Positions 17,680 through 27,141 are shown, numbered from the stretch's first letter. The stretch is 64,000 nt of DNA from Paenibacillus apiarius (GCF_017052585.1 NZ_JAFFHZ010000001.1:3587001-3651000); one strand, 5' to 3'. The notes: a model not told the origin generated them from the letters alone. Program-made: numbers and translations.

Positions 17680-18303
17680 TCAAGTAAGTTTGACCTTTAA
17701 TTCTTCCAAGCAGCTCGCGAGCGAGATATGAGACACAAGCTTGGTTCCGCTATCGAAATATACTTCGCCCGGACTGGAGGTGAGCAAGAAGAACGAGACG
17801 CCCATCTTCCGCACGAGCATCAGCTCGCAGCTTCTCCCATCGAATCGCTTGTAGTGATCGCGAAGCACCTGGAGCAGGCTTGTGCCTTCCGCCAGGCTCA
17901 TTTCTCCGGTCTGTAGCATTCGATCAAGCACGTACATATGAATCAGTTTCTCAAATGTAAAAGCATCGGCATCGCCCGTCTGGTCCGTGAAATATTGCAG
18001 CGTCAACGGTGACACAATGCCGCGGTTTACAATGTCTGATTTATGGAGTGCCGTCTCAGCCAAGTTGGGCGAGAACATGTCTGCCAGCTCGTCAAGGGAC
18101 AAATTGTCTTTCATGTCGATGATTTTATCGATACGCGCCAATATTTTATCTTTCGGAAAAAAGGTCTCCTGACCGGTAAACGTCGACTTGCGAATGAACC
18201 ATTCTTCTGGAATCAGATCTTTGCGCTTCCACCGATACAACTGGCCGTAAGAGATGCCGGTCATCTCAAGCAATTCTTTTTTTGAGATAAGTTGTTCATC
18301 CAT
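17680..18303 (-). CDS. yhbD: YhbD-like MerR-type HTH protein controlling the bactofilin operon
   Basis: A 207-residue protein whose first 45 residues form a MerR-like helix-turn-helix (KKELLEMTGISYGQLYRWKR, then LIPEEWF). The remainder is the DUF4004-type body found in B. subtilis YhbD. It is first in the operon with two bactofilins, as in B. subtilis, where yhbD-yhbE-yhbF are also together. AAGGAGG lies upstream of the ATG. Palindromic sequences at 18337-18364, just in front of the gene, are good candidates for its own operator. Autoregulation is inferred, not shown. Confidence 0.85.
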   Translation of the reverse strand: MDEQLISKKELLEMTGISYGQLYRWKRKDLIPEEWFIRKSTFTGQETFFPKDKILARIDKIIDMKDNLSLDELADMFSPNLAETALHKSDIVNRGIVSPLTLQYFTDQTGDADAFTFEKLIHMYVLDRMLQTGEMSLAEGTSLLQVLRDHYKRFDGRSCELMLVRKMGVSFFLLTSSPGEVYFDSGTKLVSHISLASCLEELKVKLT

Positions 18304-18336
18304 AACATGCGGAAGCCTCCTTCATCGTCCTCTAAT

Positions 18337-18364
18337 GTAACAATGTTACGAAATTATCGTAACA
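18337..18364 (-). promoter_or_regulatory. Overlapping inverted repeats, candidate YhbD operator
   Basis: GTAAC-AAT-GTTAC (18337-18349) overlaps TGTTACG-AAATTAT-CGTAACA (18344-18364), both with perfect arms. The cluster begins 34 bases upstream of the yhbD start codon on the minus strand, where a promoter-proximal operator is expected. Confidence 0.6.
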
Positions 18365-18592
18365 CTGTTTCGTTATCATTGCAATCAGGCACCGACGATG
18401 ATATCGCCGAGACTGTACTCCATTATAGGCAGTGCCGCCATCTGATGGAAGGGGAGGGCGGAGCAAAGAGGCGAATGAAGCGGATCTCCGTCAGTTCGAG
18501 CGTACTCAAGACGAAAGGAGCATTTCGTGTAATTAGCCAAAATATCGAGGTCTTGATCGAGATTCTTCTTCATTAAATTTGTTGACAAGATG

Positions 18593-18622
18593 TTAACAAA
18601 TGGATTGAAGCCGCGCTATAAT
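18593..18622 (+). promoter_or_regulatory. Promoter for the ABC exporter operon
   Basis: TTAACA (18593-18598) and TATAAT (18617-18622) are 18 bases apart. It lies about 168 bases upstream of the exporter start, leaving a leader that contains a strong but apparently unused AAAGGAGG at 18661-18668. Confidence 0.6.
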
Positions 18623-18789
18623 TGATCTATTATATCTATCTGAAAACATATTTGGTCCCGAAAGGAGGCGACTTAGCCGAACGGGAGCATGGAATCGATC
18701 GTCTTATGAAGCGGGCGGCCACCGCAGCCGACTTCTGTCTCCAGATCCCTCCGGCACCGGACTCGAAAACTGGTACGGGAAGTGAATTC

Positions 18790-20535
18790 ATGAAAGAAAA
18801 GACGTTGTTATTCGGCCATGTTCGGTCTCATTTGCCTCTTTATGTGACAGCGGTATTGTTTATGGCGGCAGCCAACGTCATTTATGCTTATTTTCCAAGT
18901 TTGCTCGGACAATTTACGGATGAGCTGCAGCAGAACGGATTGACGAAGCCGTCCATCGTCCGCTACAGCTTGTGGCTGCTCGCTATCGGAGTCGGTTATG
19001 GAACACTGTTCGGCATGGGTCAATATTTGAATCACCGGCTTGGCCGCTGGTTCGAATTCAATACCCGGCAACGGTTGTTTCAGCAGTTTACGCGTCTTAG
19101 CGAGCATTACTTTTCCAACAACGGGGTTGGCAAGCTCCTTAGTTACTTCATGAATGACGTAACCTCTGTAAGAGAAACGATTGCCAATGGCCTCAACCAG
19201 ATGACGAATGCGACGATTCTATTAATTTCTGTTATCGTCATGATGAGCATGAGCAACATCCCGCTTTATCTGGTGTTCGTCTGTGTGCTGCCTTTGCTCT
19301 TCATCCCGCTGTTTGTCGTCTACTTCGGTCCCCGGATTCGGTTGCGTTCGCGGGCGGTGCAGGATTCCTTGGCATCGATGACCGAATCGGCAGAGGAGCA
19401 GTTCGGCGGCATTAAGGTGACGAAGACGTTCGCAGTCGAGCATATCGCCCGGGAACGGTTCGGGGAAACGGTGGACCGCATCCGCGACAATCAACTGAGT
19501 CTCGTCCGCATGACATCGCTGTTTCAAGCGCTGATTCCTTTCGCCGGATCGCTTTCATTAGTTATCGCGATAACGTACGGAGGCATTTTGTCCATTCACG
19601 GTCAGCTTTCTCTCGGTAATTTCGTTACATTGACGCTTTATTTGCGGATGATTATTACACCGCTCCAGCAGATCGGCAACGTCATCAACGTCATGTTGCG
19701 TTCGCGGGCGTCGCTTGATCGGTTGAACCGGCTGCTTGGGGAAGAACCGGACATCCGCGAGGCGGAACATGCCGTTCCGATCAATCCAGACAAGACGGGG
19801 ATTGACATCCGGCAGTTGTCTTTCGCTTATCCAGATACCGATACCACATCGCTCAAAAACTTGAATATCCAGGTGCCGGCAGGCAAGACTCTAGGCATTG
19901 TCGGCAAGACAGGGAGCGGCAAGACGACTTTAGTCAAGCTGCTGCTGAGAGTATACGATCCGCCGCAGGGAACGATCTTCATTGGCGGGCAGGACATCTG
20001 CGGACTGACGTTGGAAAGCTTGCGCACGCAGGTGGCGTATGTGCCGCAGGACGGCTTCTTGTTCAGCACGACAATACGGGACAACATTGCGTTTTACGAC
20101 CGCGGTGTAGATGATGAGCCCGTTGAGGAAGCGTCCAGGCTGGCAGATGTGTATGACAATATTGCGGACCTTCCGGATCAGTTCGGCACAAAGCTCGGTG
20201 AACGGGGATTGACCTTGTCGGGCGGGCAGCGCCAGCGGACCAGCCTGGCCCGTGGACTCATCAAGAATGCGCCGATTCTCATTCTGGACGACAGCGTCAG
20301 CGCAGTCGATGTCGTCACGGAGACGAATATACTGCGCAACTTGCGCGAAGCGCGCCAATGCAAGACCAATATTATTATTGCCCATCGCATCAGTGCCGTC
20401 CGATATGCTGATGAGATCATCGTGCTGGAAGACGGCGCCGTCAAGGAACGCGGAACGCATGCAGAGCTGCTCAAGCAGGGCGGTTATTATTCCTCGCTCT
20501 ATGCCATTCAAGAGGAGGGGATGCTCGATGCATGA
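18790..20535 (+). CDS. ABC exporter half-transporter with degenerate ATP site (YheI/BmrC-like)
   Basis: A 581-residue fused membrane-ATPase protein with six transmembrane helices (about 15-300) followed by the nucleotide-binding domain. Walker A GKTGSGKTTL, signature LSGGQRQRTSLARG and H-loop IAHRISAVRYAD are intact, but Walker B reads ILILDDSVSAVD, with Asp in place of the catalytic Glu. That is the hallmark of the non-hydrolysing site in heterodimeric exporters such as BmrC/BmrD. The next gene supplies the canonical Glu. The start at 18790 has GGGAAGTG upstream; the frame stays open to 18622 but without a start site. Likely substrates are drugs or lipophilic peptides, unproven here. Confidence 0.88.
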   Translation: MKEKTLLFGHVRSHLPLYVTAVLFMAAANVIYAYFPSLLGQFTDELQQNGLTKPSIVRYSLWLLAIGVGYGTLFGMGQYLNHRLGRWFEFNTRQRLFQQFTRLSEHYFSNNGVGKLLSYFMNDVTSVRETIANGLNQMTNATILLISVIVMMSMSNIPLYLVFVCVLPLLFIPLFVVYFGPRIRLRSRAVQDSLASMTESAEEQFGGIKVTKTFAVEHIARERFGETVDRIRDNQLSLVRMTSLFQALIPFAGSLSLVIAITYGGILSIHGQLSLGNFVTLTLYLRMIITPLQQIGNVINVMLRSRASLDRLNRLLGEEPDIREAEHAVPINPDKTGIDIRQLSFAYPDTDTTSLKNLNIQVPAGKTLGIVGKTGSGKTTLVKLLLRVYDPPQGTIFIGGQDICGLTLESLRTQVAYVPQDGFLFSTTIRDNIAFYDRGVDDEPVEEASRLADVYDNIADLPDQFGTKLGERGLTLSGGQRQRTSLARGLIKNAPILILDDSVSAVDVVTETNILRNLREARQCKTNIIIAHRISAVRYADEIIVLEDGAVKERGTHAELLKQGGYYSSLYAIQEEGMLDA

Positions 20536-22348
20536 ACCGAAAGGCAATGAAGCGCGGAGCGCCTATGACGTGTCTCCCGAGGATCGCAAGCAGTCGTTCA
20601 AGGCGATGCTCTCCTATGCGAAGCCGCACCGCTTTACGTTTCTTACCGTGTTTGTATGCACATTTTTCGCCATCGGCGCGGATTTGCTGCAGCCTTATCT
20701 GGTGAAGATCGCCATCGATGATAATGTGTTGACGGGTCAGCACGGCGTCAGGACACTCTTGCTGCTCGGCGGGTGTTATTTGCTGCTCGCGGCGATAAGC
20801 ATGATATTTTCGTACGTGCAGGCGAATCTGCTGCAGAGGGTCGGTCAGAGCATCGTCGGGCAGCTGCGGAAGGATTTGTTCCGGCACATTTCGAAGCAGT
20901 CGATGTCATTCTTCGACCGCAATCCGATAGGCAGCCTCGTTACGAATGTATCGAGCGATACGGAGACGATTAACCAATTTTTCACGCAAGTGCTGTTGAG
21001 CATCGTGCGGGACGGACTGTCGCTTATATTGATCGTGGCATTCATGTTCTCGCTTGATGCGAAGCTGGCTTTATTCTGTCTTATCCTGTTCCCGATTATA
21101 TTCGCCATCGCGATTGCTTTCCGCTCGAGGCTGCGATCCGCTTATCAGCGGACGCGGGCCGAGCTTTCCCGGTTGATTGCGTTTCTGGCGGAAAACTTAT
21201 CTGGCATGAGCCTTATCCAAGCGTTCCATCAGGAAAAGGAGCAGACCGAGCGATTTACGGAGCAGAACCAGAAATATTTGCGCGAAAATCTGCGTGAGGT
21301 GCGCACGAGCATCATGTTCAACCGCTCATTCGATATTCTCGGCAACGTATCAGTCGCCTTCATCGTCTGGATCGGCGGCTTCGCCGTGCTGGATACCGCG
21401 TTAGAATTCGGCGTGCTGTATGCCTTCATTAACTATATCCGGCAATTTTTCCAGCCGATTAACCAAATTACACAGCAATGGAATACGCTCCAATCAACGA
21501 TCGTATCCATGGACCGCTTGTGGCGCATCTTCCGCGTACAGCCGGAGGTTCGCGATCCGGAGCCGGAGCAGGCACAGGAAATCGATGCGTCCGATGTGCA
21601 GGGACAGGTCGATTTCAACCGCATCCGCTTCGCCTACGTTGATGATCGGGATGTGCTGCATGATTTGGATTTGCACATCTCGCCGGGGGAATTCGTCGGC
21701 ATCGTGGGCACGACGGGGGCAGGCAAGAGCTCGCTCGTCAACCTGCTGGCGCGCTTCTATGATGTGAAGCGGGGCAGTGTGGAGATCGACGGCGTTGACA
21801 TCCGGAGTGTGCCTCAAGAGACATTGCATCGCATCGTCGGGCTTGTCCAGCAGGATCCGTATCTGTACTCGGGCACGATACTGGACAATGTGCGGCTGTT
21901 CCAAGATGACGTCTCACGGGAAGAAGTGATATGGGCCTGCAAGTCGGTTGGGGCGCATGGCATGATTAAACGCTTGAAGCATGGGTATGATACGCGGCTG
22001 TCTGAGCGCGGCAGCGGGTTATCCGCCGGGGAGCGGCAGCTGATTTCCTTTGCCCGCATTCTCGTGTTCCAGCCTCGCATCCTTATTCTGGATGAGGCGA
22101 CTGCGCATCTCGATTCCCATACCGAGCGGTTGATTCAGCAAGCGCTGAGCGTCGTGTCGGAAGGAAGAACGACTCTTGTCATTGCGCACAGACTGTCCAC
22201 GATTCAACATGCGGATCGCATTATCGTCATGCGTCATGGACGCGTCGCCGAACAAGGCACGCATGAGACGCTGATTGCCCAGGACGGATTCTACGCGGAG
22301 TTGGTTCATCATTCGCGTCCGATGAAGCTCCATGCGCAGCATATGTGA
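20528..22348 (+). CDS. ABC exporter half-transporter, partner (YheH/BmrD-like)
   Basis: A 606-residue partner of the preceding half-transporter, overlapping it by eight bases (ATG at 20528, seven bases after GAGGAGGGG). Six transmembrane helices occupy about 30-330. The ATPase has Walker A GTTGAGKSSL, signature LSAGERQLISFAR, Walker B ILILDEATAHLD with the normal catalytic Glu, and IAHRLSTIQHAD. The signature LSAGERQ rather than LSGGQ is usual in this branch. With the Asp-containing partner it would form a heterodimer with one working ATP site. Tight overlap implies translational coupling and equal stoichiometry. Confidence 0.9.
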   Translation: MHEPKGNEARSAYDVSPEDRKQSFKAMLSYAKPHRFTFLTVFVCTFFAIGADLLQPYLVKIAIDDNVLTGQHGVRTLLLLGGCYLLLAAISMIFSYVQANLLQRVGQSIVGQLRKDLFRHISKQSMSFFDRNPIGSLVTNVSSDTETINQFFTQVLLSIVRDGLSLILIVAFMFSLDAKLALFCLILFPIIFAIAIAFRSRLRSAYQRTRAELSRLIAFLAENLSGMSLIQAFHQEKEQTERFTEQNQKYLRENLREVRTSIMFNRSFDILGNVSVAFIVWIGGFAVLDTALEFGVLYAFINYIRQFFQPINQITQQWNTLQSTIVSMDRLWRIFRVQPEVRDPEPEQAQEIDASDVQGQVDFNRIRFAYVDDRDVLHDLDLHISPGEFVGIVGTTGAGKSSLVNLLARFYDVKRGSVEIDGVDIRSVPQETLHRIVGLVQQDPYLYSGTILDNVRLFQDDVSREEVIWACKSVGAHGMIKRLKHGYDTRLSERGSGLSAGERQLISFARILVFQPRILILDEATAHLDSHTERLIQQALSVVSEGRTTLVIAHRLSTIQHADRIIVMRHGRVAEQGTHETLIAQDGFYAELVHHSRPMKLHAQHM

Positions 22349-22366
22349 CCGTAAGATAAGCAGAAT

Positions 22367-22407
22367 AACAACCTCCGCCAGACACCATGTTACTGCCGGA
22401 GGTTGTT
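22367..22407. terminator. Long hairpin between convergent genes
   Basis: AACAACCTCCGCCAG and CTGCCGGAGGTTGTT form a nearly perfect 15-bp stem with an 11-base loop. There is no long T-run on either side, so termination strength is uncertain, but its position between two converging genes suits a bidirectional terminator. Confidence 0.65.
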
Positions 22408-22436
22408 GCGTCATAAACCCTGCCTGCTTGCGGGGA

Positions 22437-23756
22437 TTAATGAAACAGCGCCTCCCCGATAAAGCTTCCTGCCTGTGCGCCAGGCGGACAGGCAAACACG
22501 GCGCTGGAGAGATGGGACGTATATTTATTCAAGGCATCATGCTGCGCGAGAATGGAGAGCATGGGGATGAACTGGTTTTTGATGCTCTGCTGAAAACTGA
22601 TAAAAAGAAGACCGGCGTCCAATTCGCCAGTATTTGCATCCAGGCCGCTGGAGTAAGAGTAAGATCGCCGCCACATTTTCGTTCCTGTGCCGCGGGCAAG
22701 CCACACGTGCGAATCTGTCGGCATATGGCGCATGGACACGGCATCCGCTTCGTTTAGTTTGCCGAACGGGGCGCCACTTTCTTTGAGACGGCCGAACGTT
22801 GCTTCTTGCTTTTGCAATGCTGTATGATCCCAGGCATCGATAAACATGCGAATTTTCCGGACGGCTAAATAGGTGCCCCCAGCCATCCACGGCGGATTAT
22901 TTGACGGTGAAGCCCATACATAGCGATCCATGGCTTGATCATTTTCAAGCTCGTGGTTTGCCGTACCGTCTTTAAATCCAAACAGGTTCCGAGGTGTTTG
23001 TCCCTCAGGAGCACTCAAGTAACCTTCCTGCACCCAACGAATCTTCGCAGTTCCTTGGGCAACTCTGGCCAAGCTGCGTATCGCATGGAAGCTGACGACC
23101 GGATCATCTGAGCAAGCTTGGATACAAATATCGCCGCCCGATTGCTGTCCGTTCAATGCGTCGCCAGGCATAGCCGGAATGTCAACGAGCTCATCCGGTT
23201 GTTTTGCGGCCAATCCGAAGCGGTCAACACCGTCTTTGCGAAATAAAGTGGGGCCGAAGCCATACGTGATCGTAAGCTTTGCGGGGGACAACTCTTGCGC
23301 TTCCCCGGAGTCAGACGGCGGCGCAAGTCCATTTTGGCCAGCTTCTCCAACCGGTTGGCCGGCCGTCATGTGTGCGCTATAATCGGTCCACGTTTTGCAT
23401 AATTGCTCTAATTTCATTCTGTCCGCTTGCGTGATGTCGAAGGCGGCAAAGCATATATATTTTTGCGGAGGTGTTGCAATGCCCGCTTGCTTCGTCCCGT
23501 GGAAGGGAATGGAGCCGACAGCGCCGGTTTGGCCTGTTTGATGCTCCTTCGTTGCCATGCCAGGCTCTTGGCTTGGTCCTGAACCCTTAAGGATACCGCT
23601 AAAGGACATAAAGGCGCCCATGCCGCCCATGCCGACAAACATTCCTGTCCCCGCAGCGGCGCTTAGCTTCAACAACTCTCTGCGGCTCATTTTGCTTTTG
23701 TCGGATTCATTGCGCTCTTGCTGCGTCTCCGATCCTTTCTCATTCTCAAGCTTCAT
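22437..23756 (-). CDS. efeB: Tat-exported DyP-type haem peroxidase (EfeB/YwbN-like)
   Basis: A 439-residue protein with a twin-arginine signal (MSRRELLKLSAAAG near 25-40, then a hydrophobic Gly/Met-rich stretch) and the DyP peroxidase fold. The NLFGFKDGTANHE segment carries the conserved GxxDG motif. In B. subtilis the EfeUOB system uses this enzyme on the cell surface in ferrous iron uptake. No efeU or efeO gene is visible here, so it may act alone or with partners elsewhere. The start at 23756 is set by GAGGAGGGATAAG directly upstream; the frame extends to 23789 without a site. Divergent neighbours downstream are also metal-related. Confidence 0.87.
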   Translation of the reverse strand: MKLENEKGSETQQERNESDKSKMSRRELLKLSAAAGTGMFVGMGGMGAFMSFSGILKGSGPSQEPGMATKEHQTGQTGAVGSIPFHGTKQAGIATPPQKYICFAAFDITQADRMKLEQLCKTWTDYSAHMTAGQPVGEAGQNGLAPPSDSGEAQELSPAKLTITYGFGPTLFRKDGVDRFGLAAKQPDELVDIPAMPGDALNGQQSGGDICIQACSDDPVVSFHAIRSLARVAQGTAKIRWVQEGYLSAPEGQTPRNLFGFKDGTANHELENDQAMDRYVWASPSNNPPWMAGGTYLAVRKIRMFIDAWDHTALQKQEATFGRLKESGAPFGKLNEADAVSMRHMPTDSHVWLARGTGTKMWRRSYSYSSGLDANTGELDAGLLFISFQQSIKNQFIPMLSILAQHDALNKYTSHLSSAVFACPPGAQAGSFIGEALFH

Positions 23757-24026
23757 CTTATCCCTCCTCATGAACAGCTTCGGTCTCATGTTCAGGTTAG
23801 TTTAAGAATCATTGCTCTTCAATTGAAATGTGTTACAAATTCCCAACAAAAGATGCCGAAGCTTTGAAATATATGCTTCTCGCCCCCAGTAGTAATGAAC
23901 GGTCTAATCAGATTGTTCATTTATTTGTGACATTTTATAGCTAGGTTGAGTCATGTGCATATAACCGCATTGCTTTACAATTTTCTATGACATTAATCAC
24001 ATTTGTGTTGAAAAGGGGCGGGTTAT

Positions 24027-25079
24027 ATGAAAAAGTTAGCGAGCATTGCGATAAGCACCTTATTGTCATTGTCCATCGCCATTCCGGCGTTTGCGCATGA
24101 CGGTTGGTCACAGACGAACAGTCCGATTATTGGCGAAGGTGAAGTCTCCTATGTTGAAATGATGCTGGGCAATCACTCTAACGAGCATCGCAGCTACCGC
24201 ATCGCCGGACAGTGGAGCACTGACTCGTCTAAAGTGTACGTCCTGAATCCGTCAGGGAAGAAGACGGATATTACAGACACGAGATTTTACACGGGTGAAG
24301 CGGCAACCGAGGAAGAGCCAGCGGTCAACAATTACTTCGTCTCTTCTTTCTCGGCGTCGAAGCCGGGAGCCTATATCGTATCGGTCGAAGGCGACAGCAT
24401 CTTCAAGCATGACGGAAAGGCAAGCCGCACGCTTCGCAGCGCCAAATCGTTCGTCGCGGTGATGGATATTCCCGTGTTGAAACGGGCCTCGCTTCTGAAG
24501 GGCTTCGAACGGCTAGTGAGCCCAGATCGGGCGGAGCTGGTTCCGCTCTTCAGTCCGGCGGCGGTCAGACCGAATCAAGAAATATCGGCACAGCTGATGC
24601 TGAAAGGCAAGCCGCTGGCCGACACGGAGGTATCTCTCATTCGCCGCAGCAATTCGGAAGCGAAGACGCTGAAGACGGACGCTAAAGGCACCATCTCATT
24701 CAAGACAGGTCCTGCCGACTATTATTTGCTGCGCGCCAAGCCGACTATGAACGAACAGGTCGAAGGCCAATACGATTCGGTAAGCTATGAAGCGACGATG
24801 ACTTTCATTGTACAGAACGGCTCGAACCAGCTTCTTGGCCAACCGGCTGCGGCACAGCCGCAAGTATTCGTGAACGGAAAAGCAGCGGCTGATCAATCGT
24901 TCAGATTCGTTGATGGAACCTTGAAGGCAGATGCCGCATGGGTCAAATCAACGCTCGGCGATGTGACAGGGACAGGTTTCGTCTCCTTGCGCGATGCGGC
25001 AGAGAAGACAGGGGCGGTGCTGGAATTTTTGCCTGCAGTCGGAGCGAATCGGGCAGCCGTCCTTCTCTATACGAAGTAA
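24027..25079 (+). CDS. Secreted DUF4198-type metal-associated protein with C-terminal stalk-like domain
   Basis: A 350-residue exported protein: signal peptide 1-23 ending in AFA, then HDGW, the His-first mature end common in DUF4198/NikM-like proteins linked to transition-metal uptake. A second beta domain at about 170-260 (AELVPLFSPAAVRPNQEISAQL) is typical of the family. Residues about 270-350 (QPQVFVNGKAAADQSF ... FVSLRDAAEKTGA) look like a copper-amine-oxidase N-terminal-type stalk domain, frequent in Paenibacillus surface proteins. AAGGGGCGGG precedes the start. It ends with its own terminator 100 bases before the CopC-CopD gene. Binding of Cu, Ni or Co is inferred from family and neighbours. 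Confidence 0.75.
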   Translation: MKKLASIAISTLLSLSIAIPAFAHDGWSQTNSPIIGEGEVSYVEMMLGNHSNEHRSYRIAGQWSTDSSKVYVLNPSGKKTDITDTRFYTGEAATEEEPAVNNYFVSSFSASKPGAYIVSVEGDSIFKHDGKASRTLRSAKSFVAVMDIPVLKRASLLKGFERLVSPDRAELVPLFSPAAVRPNQEISAQLMLKGKPLADTEVSLIRRSNSEAKTLKTDAKGTISFKTGPADYYLLRAKPTMNEQVEGQYDSVSYEATMTFIVQNGSNQLLGQPAAAQPQVFVNGKAAADQSFRFVDGTLKADAAWVKSTLGDVTGTGFVSLRDAAEKTGAVLEFLPAVGANRAAVLLYTK

Positions 25080-25104
25080 GACAATGAGAATTCAATCCGC
25101 AGAG

Positions 25105-25128
25105 GCCGTTGGAGCTCCAACGGCTTTT
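25105..25128 (+). terminator. Rho-independent terminator
   Basis: GCCGTTGGAGCTCCAACGGC is a perfect 20-base palindrome followed by TTTT. It separates the DUF4198 gene from the CopC-CopD gene. Confidence 0.75.
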
Positions 25129-25178
25129 GCATTCCAAGAGTAAATCAACCTTGGTGTGAAAGGAGGAAGAATGACACA

Positions 25179-27116
25179 ATGACAACGCTGAACAGAGCGG
25201 CAAAGCTTGCGCTAATATTTATGGTTTTTCTTGTTCCGTTTATACTCTTGCCGCAGCCTGTTTCCGCTCATGCCAACATGGCATCATCCTCGCCGCTCTC
25301 GAATTCGGAATTGGCTGATGCGCCGACGGAAATCCGGATTACGTACACGGAAGGCATCGATGCGAAGCTGAGCTCGATGACCCTATGGAACGCGGATGGC
25401 GCAGAGATCGCCGGCGAGGTCAAGAGCGACGGAGACAAGACGCTGGTGAAATCAATTTCGTCCTTGCCGAACGGGGTTTATAAAGTAAAGTGGCAAGTGC
25501 TCTCGGTAGACACCCATGTGACGGAGGGCTCGTTCGAATTTGCCGTCGGCGTGAAGCTGAACCAAGCAGGACCTGCAGCTACGAAATCGTTGGATGACGA
25601 TGAGCCGGCGTCCGCGACAGAGGATAAGACGCCGGCCCCAGTCAAGCCTGAGACGAACGGAGCAAAGAACGCCGGCGGATCCGCCAATAAGCCGGCGAAC
25701 AAGGATTCCGGAAAGGGGCAGCCTGCTTCGCAGCCGGAACCATCCAAGTCTGGCGGCGCAACATCAGGGGACAACACGGCTGCAGACGTTGCCGGGCGGA
25801 AGGAGCCTCCAAATCCATCGACTGAACCGCAATCCACAGCGGAGCGGAAGCCGAACGATGCGCAGCGTCAAGAGAAACGGGACGATACGAATGATACGGA
25901 TAGCGCGGCGGAACAGTCCGGGAAGGAGAAAGAGGCCGTACCAGCCGCACCAGCCGCACCGGACGCATCGTCCCGGGCGGGGGATGGAGAGGAAGGGCAA
26001 GGCGCCATTGATTCAGCATCCCCGGTTCAAGCAGAGAAGGTGCCGGCGGATGCAGGCAGCGAAGCAGCTTCCGAAGAAGGGGAAGCTGATCATAGCCGCC
26101 ATCATGGCCATGAAGCTGAAGAAGCCGCGTCAGCACATGCGGCCGCAGCCAATCATACGAACCATAATCATGGGGATGGCAAGCTTGATGGTTGGAACGC
26201 GTTGATCCGCATCGTCAATATCGTTGTGACCGTATTGTTATTCGCCATATTGTATTATCGCATGATGTTGGCGGACGGAGTGAACGCTCGCTTTCCAACA
26301 TTCCATCGCGCGCTGAAGCGCCTGTGCGGAAGCATAACGCTTGGCGCGGTTCTCATATTCGCGGTTGCTTATGCGGCGCATATGCTGCTTATTGCGCAGC
26401 AGCTGAGCGGCGGCAGGGCGGATACATCAGCTGCGTCAACCGCTCTAACTCTTGCCGTATCAACCCGAGTAGGCTTGGCGGATGGCGCGCGCGTAATGCT
26501 TGCATCATTGCTCGTCCTTACGCTGCTGTTCAAAAACCGCGCAGCTGCGCTCTGTAAACCAGCGCAGTGGCTCATCCTGCTTGGAATCGCCCTAACCTTT
26601 CCGCTCACGGGACATGCGATAGCCTCCGATTCTGGGCTATTGTCCTTCGTGACGGTTATCTCTCATACGCTTCATATCATTACGGCATCCGTCTGGTTCG
26701 GGGGACTGCTGGGCATGGGTATGCTAACGGCAGGCTGGCGGCGAAGCAAGCTTGGCGCGGAACATGTTCATGAGATCAACGGGCAATGGGGACGATTTTC
26801 ACGGGCAGCCTTGCCGCTTACCATCCTTACGACAGCGACAGGAATCCTGCTCGCCGCGATGCGGTTAGGGACATGGTCCGCTTTCATTGCATCATCGTAT
26901 GGGCAAATTTTGCTCGTCAAGAGCGGACTCTTTCTCTTCATCCTCATCATTGCGGCGTTTCACCGCTATTACTGGCTGCCCCGGTTCGCAAAGCATAATG
27001 GTGATGCTCGCCTGCTGCGTCAATTCCTGATTGGAGTGCAGGTCGAAATCGCGATCGGAATCGCGGTATTCATTGCGGCCGGCATGCTGTCGACCAGTCC
27101 GCCGCCCGGCATGTGA
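25179..27116 (+). CDS. CopC-CopD fusion, YcnJ-like copper importer with long His-rich linker
   Basis: A 645-residue membrane protein. The signal peptide ends at PVSA, exposing His31 as mature residue 1, the usual Cu(II) ligand of CopC, with Asp111 and His113 (VDTHVTEGSFEF) completing the site. Residues 127-300 are a low-complexity Pro/Ala/Lys/Glu linker, followed by a His-rich run near 305-335 (SRHHGHEAEE, NHTNHNHGDG). From about 342 on, eight or so transmembrane helices form the CopD domain. B. subtilis YcnJ has the same order but is about 100 residues shorter, without such a linker. AAAGGAGG lies upstream. The His-rich segment could pass metal between domains; this is inference. Confidence 0.87.
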   Translation: MTTLNRAAKLALIFMVFLVPFILLPQPVSAHANMASSSPLSNSELADAPTEIRITYTEGIDAKLSSMTLWNADGAEIAGEVKSDGDKTLVKSISSLPNGVYKVKWQVLSVDTHVTEGSFEFAVGVKLNQAGPAATKSLDDDEPASATEDKTPAPVKPETNGAKNAGGSANKPANKDSGKGQPASQPEPSKSGGATSGDNTAADVAGRKEPPNPSTEPQSTAERKPNDAQRQEKRDDTNDTDSAAEQSGKEKEAVPAAPAAPDASSRAGDGEEGQGAIDSASPVQAEKVPADAGSEAASEEGEADHSRHHGHEAEEAASAHAAAANHTNHNHGDGKLDGWNALIRIVNIVVTVLLFAILYYRMMLADGVNARFPTFHRALKRLCGSITLGAVLIFAVAYAAHMLLIAQQLSGGRADTSAASTALTLAVSTRVGLADGARVMLASLLVLTLLFKNRAAALCKPAQWLILLGIALTFPLTGHAIASDSGLLSFVTVISHTLHIITASVWFGGLLGMGMLTAGWRRSKLGAEHVHEINGQWGRFSRAALPLTILTTATGILLAAMRLGTWSAFIASSYGQILLVKSGLFLFILIIAAFHRYYWLPRFAKHNGDARLLRQFLIGVQVEIAIGIAVFIAAGMLSTSPPPGM

Positions 27117-27141
27117 GCGATTGATTTCAATACAAGCTTCT

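Noticed and set aside
23757..24026. Fur box upstream of efeB
   Set aside because: The best candidate (AATGATTCTTAAACT on the minus strand) matches only about 8 of 14 defined positions, too weak to report.
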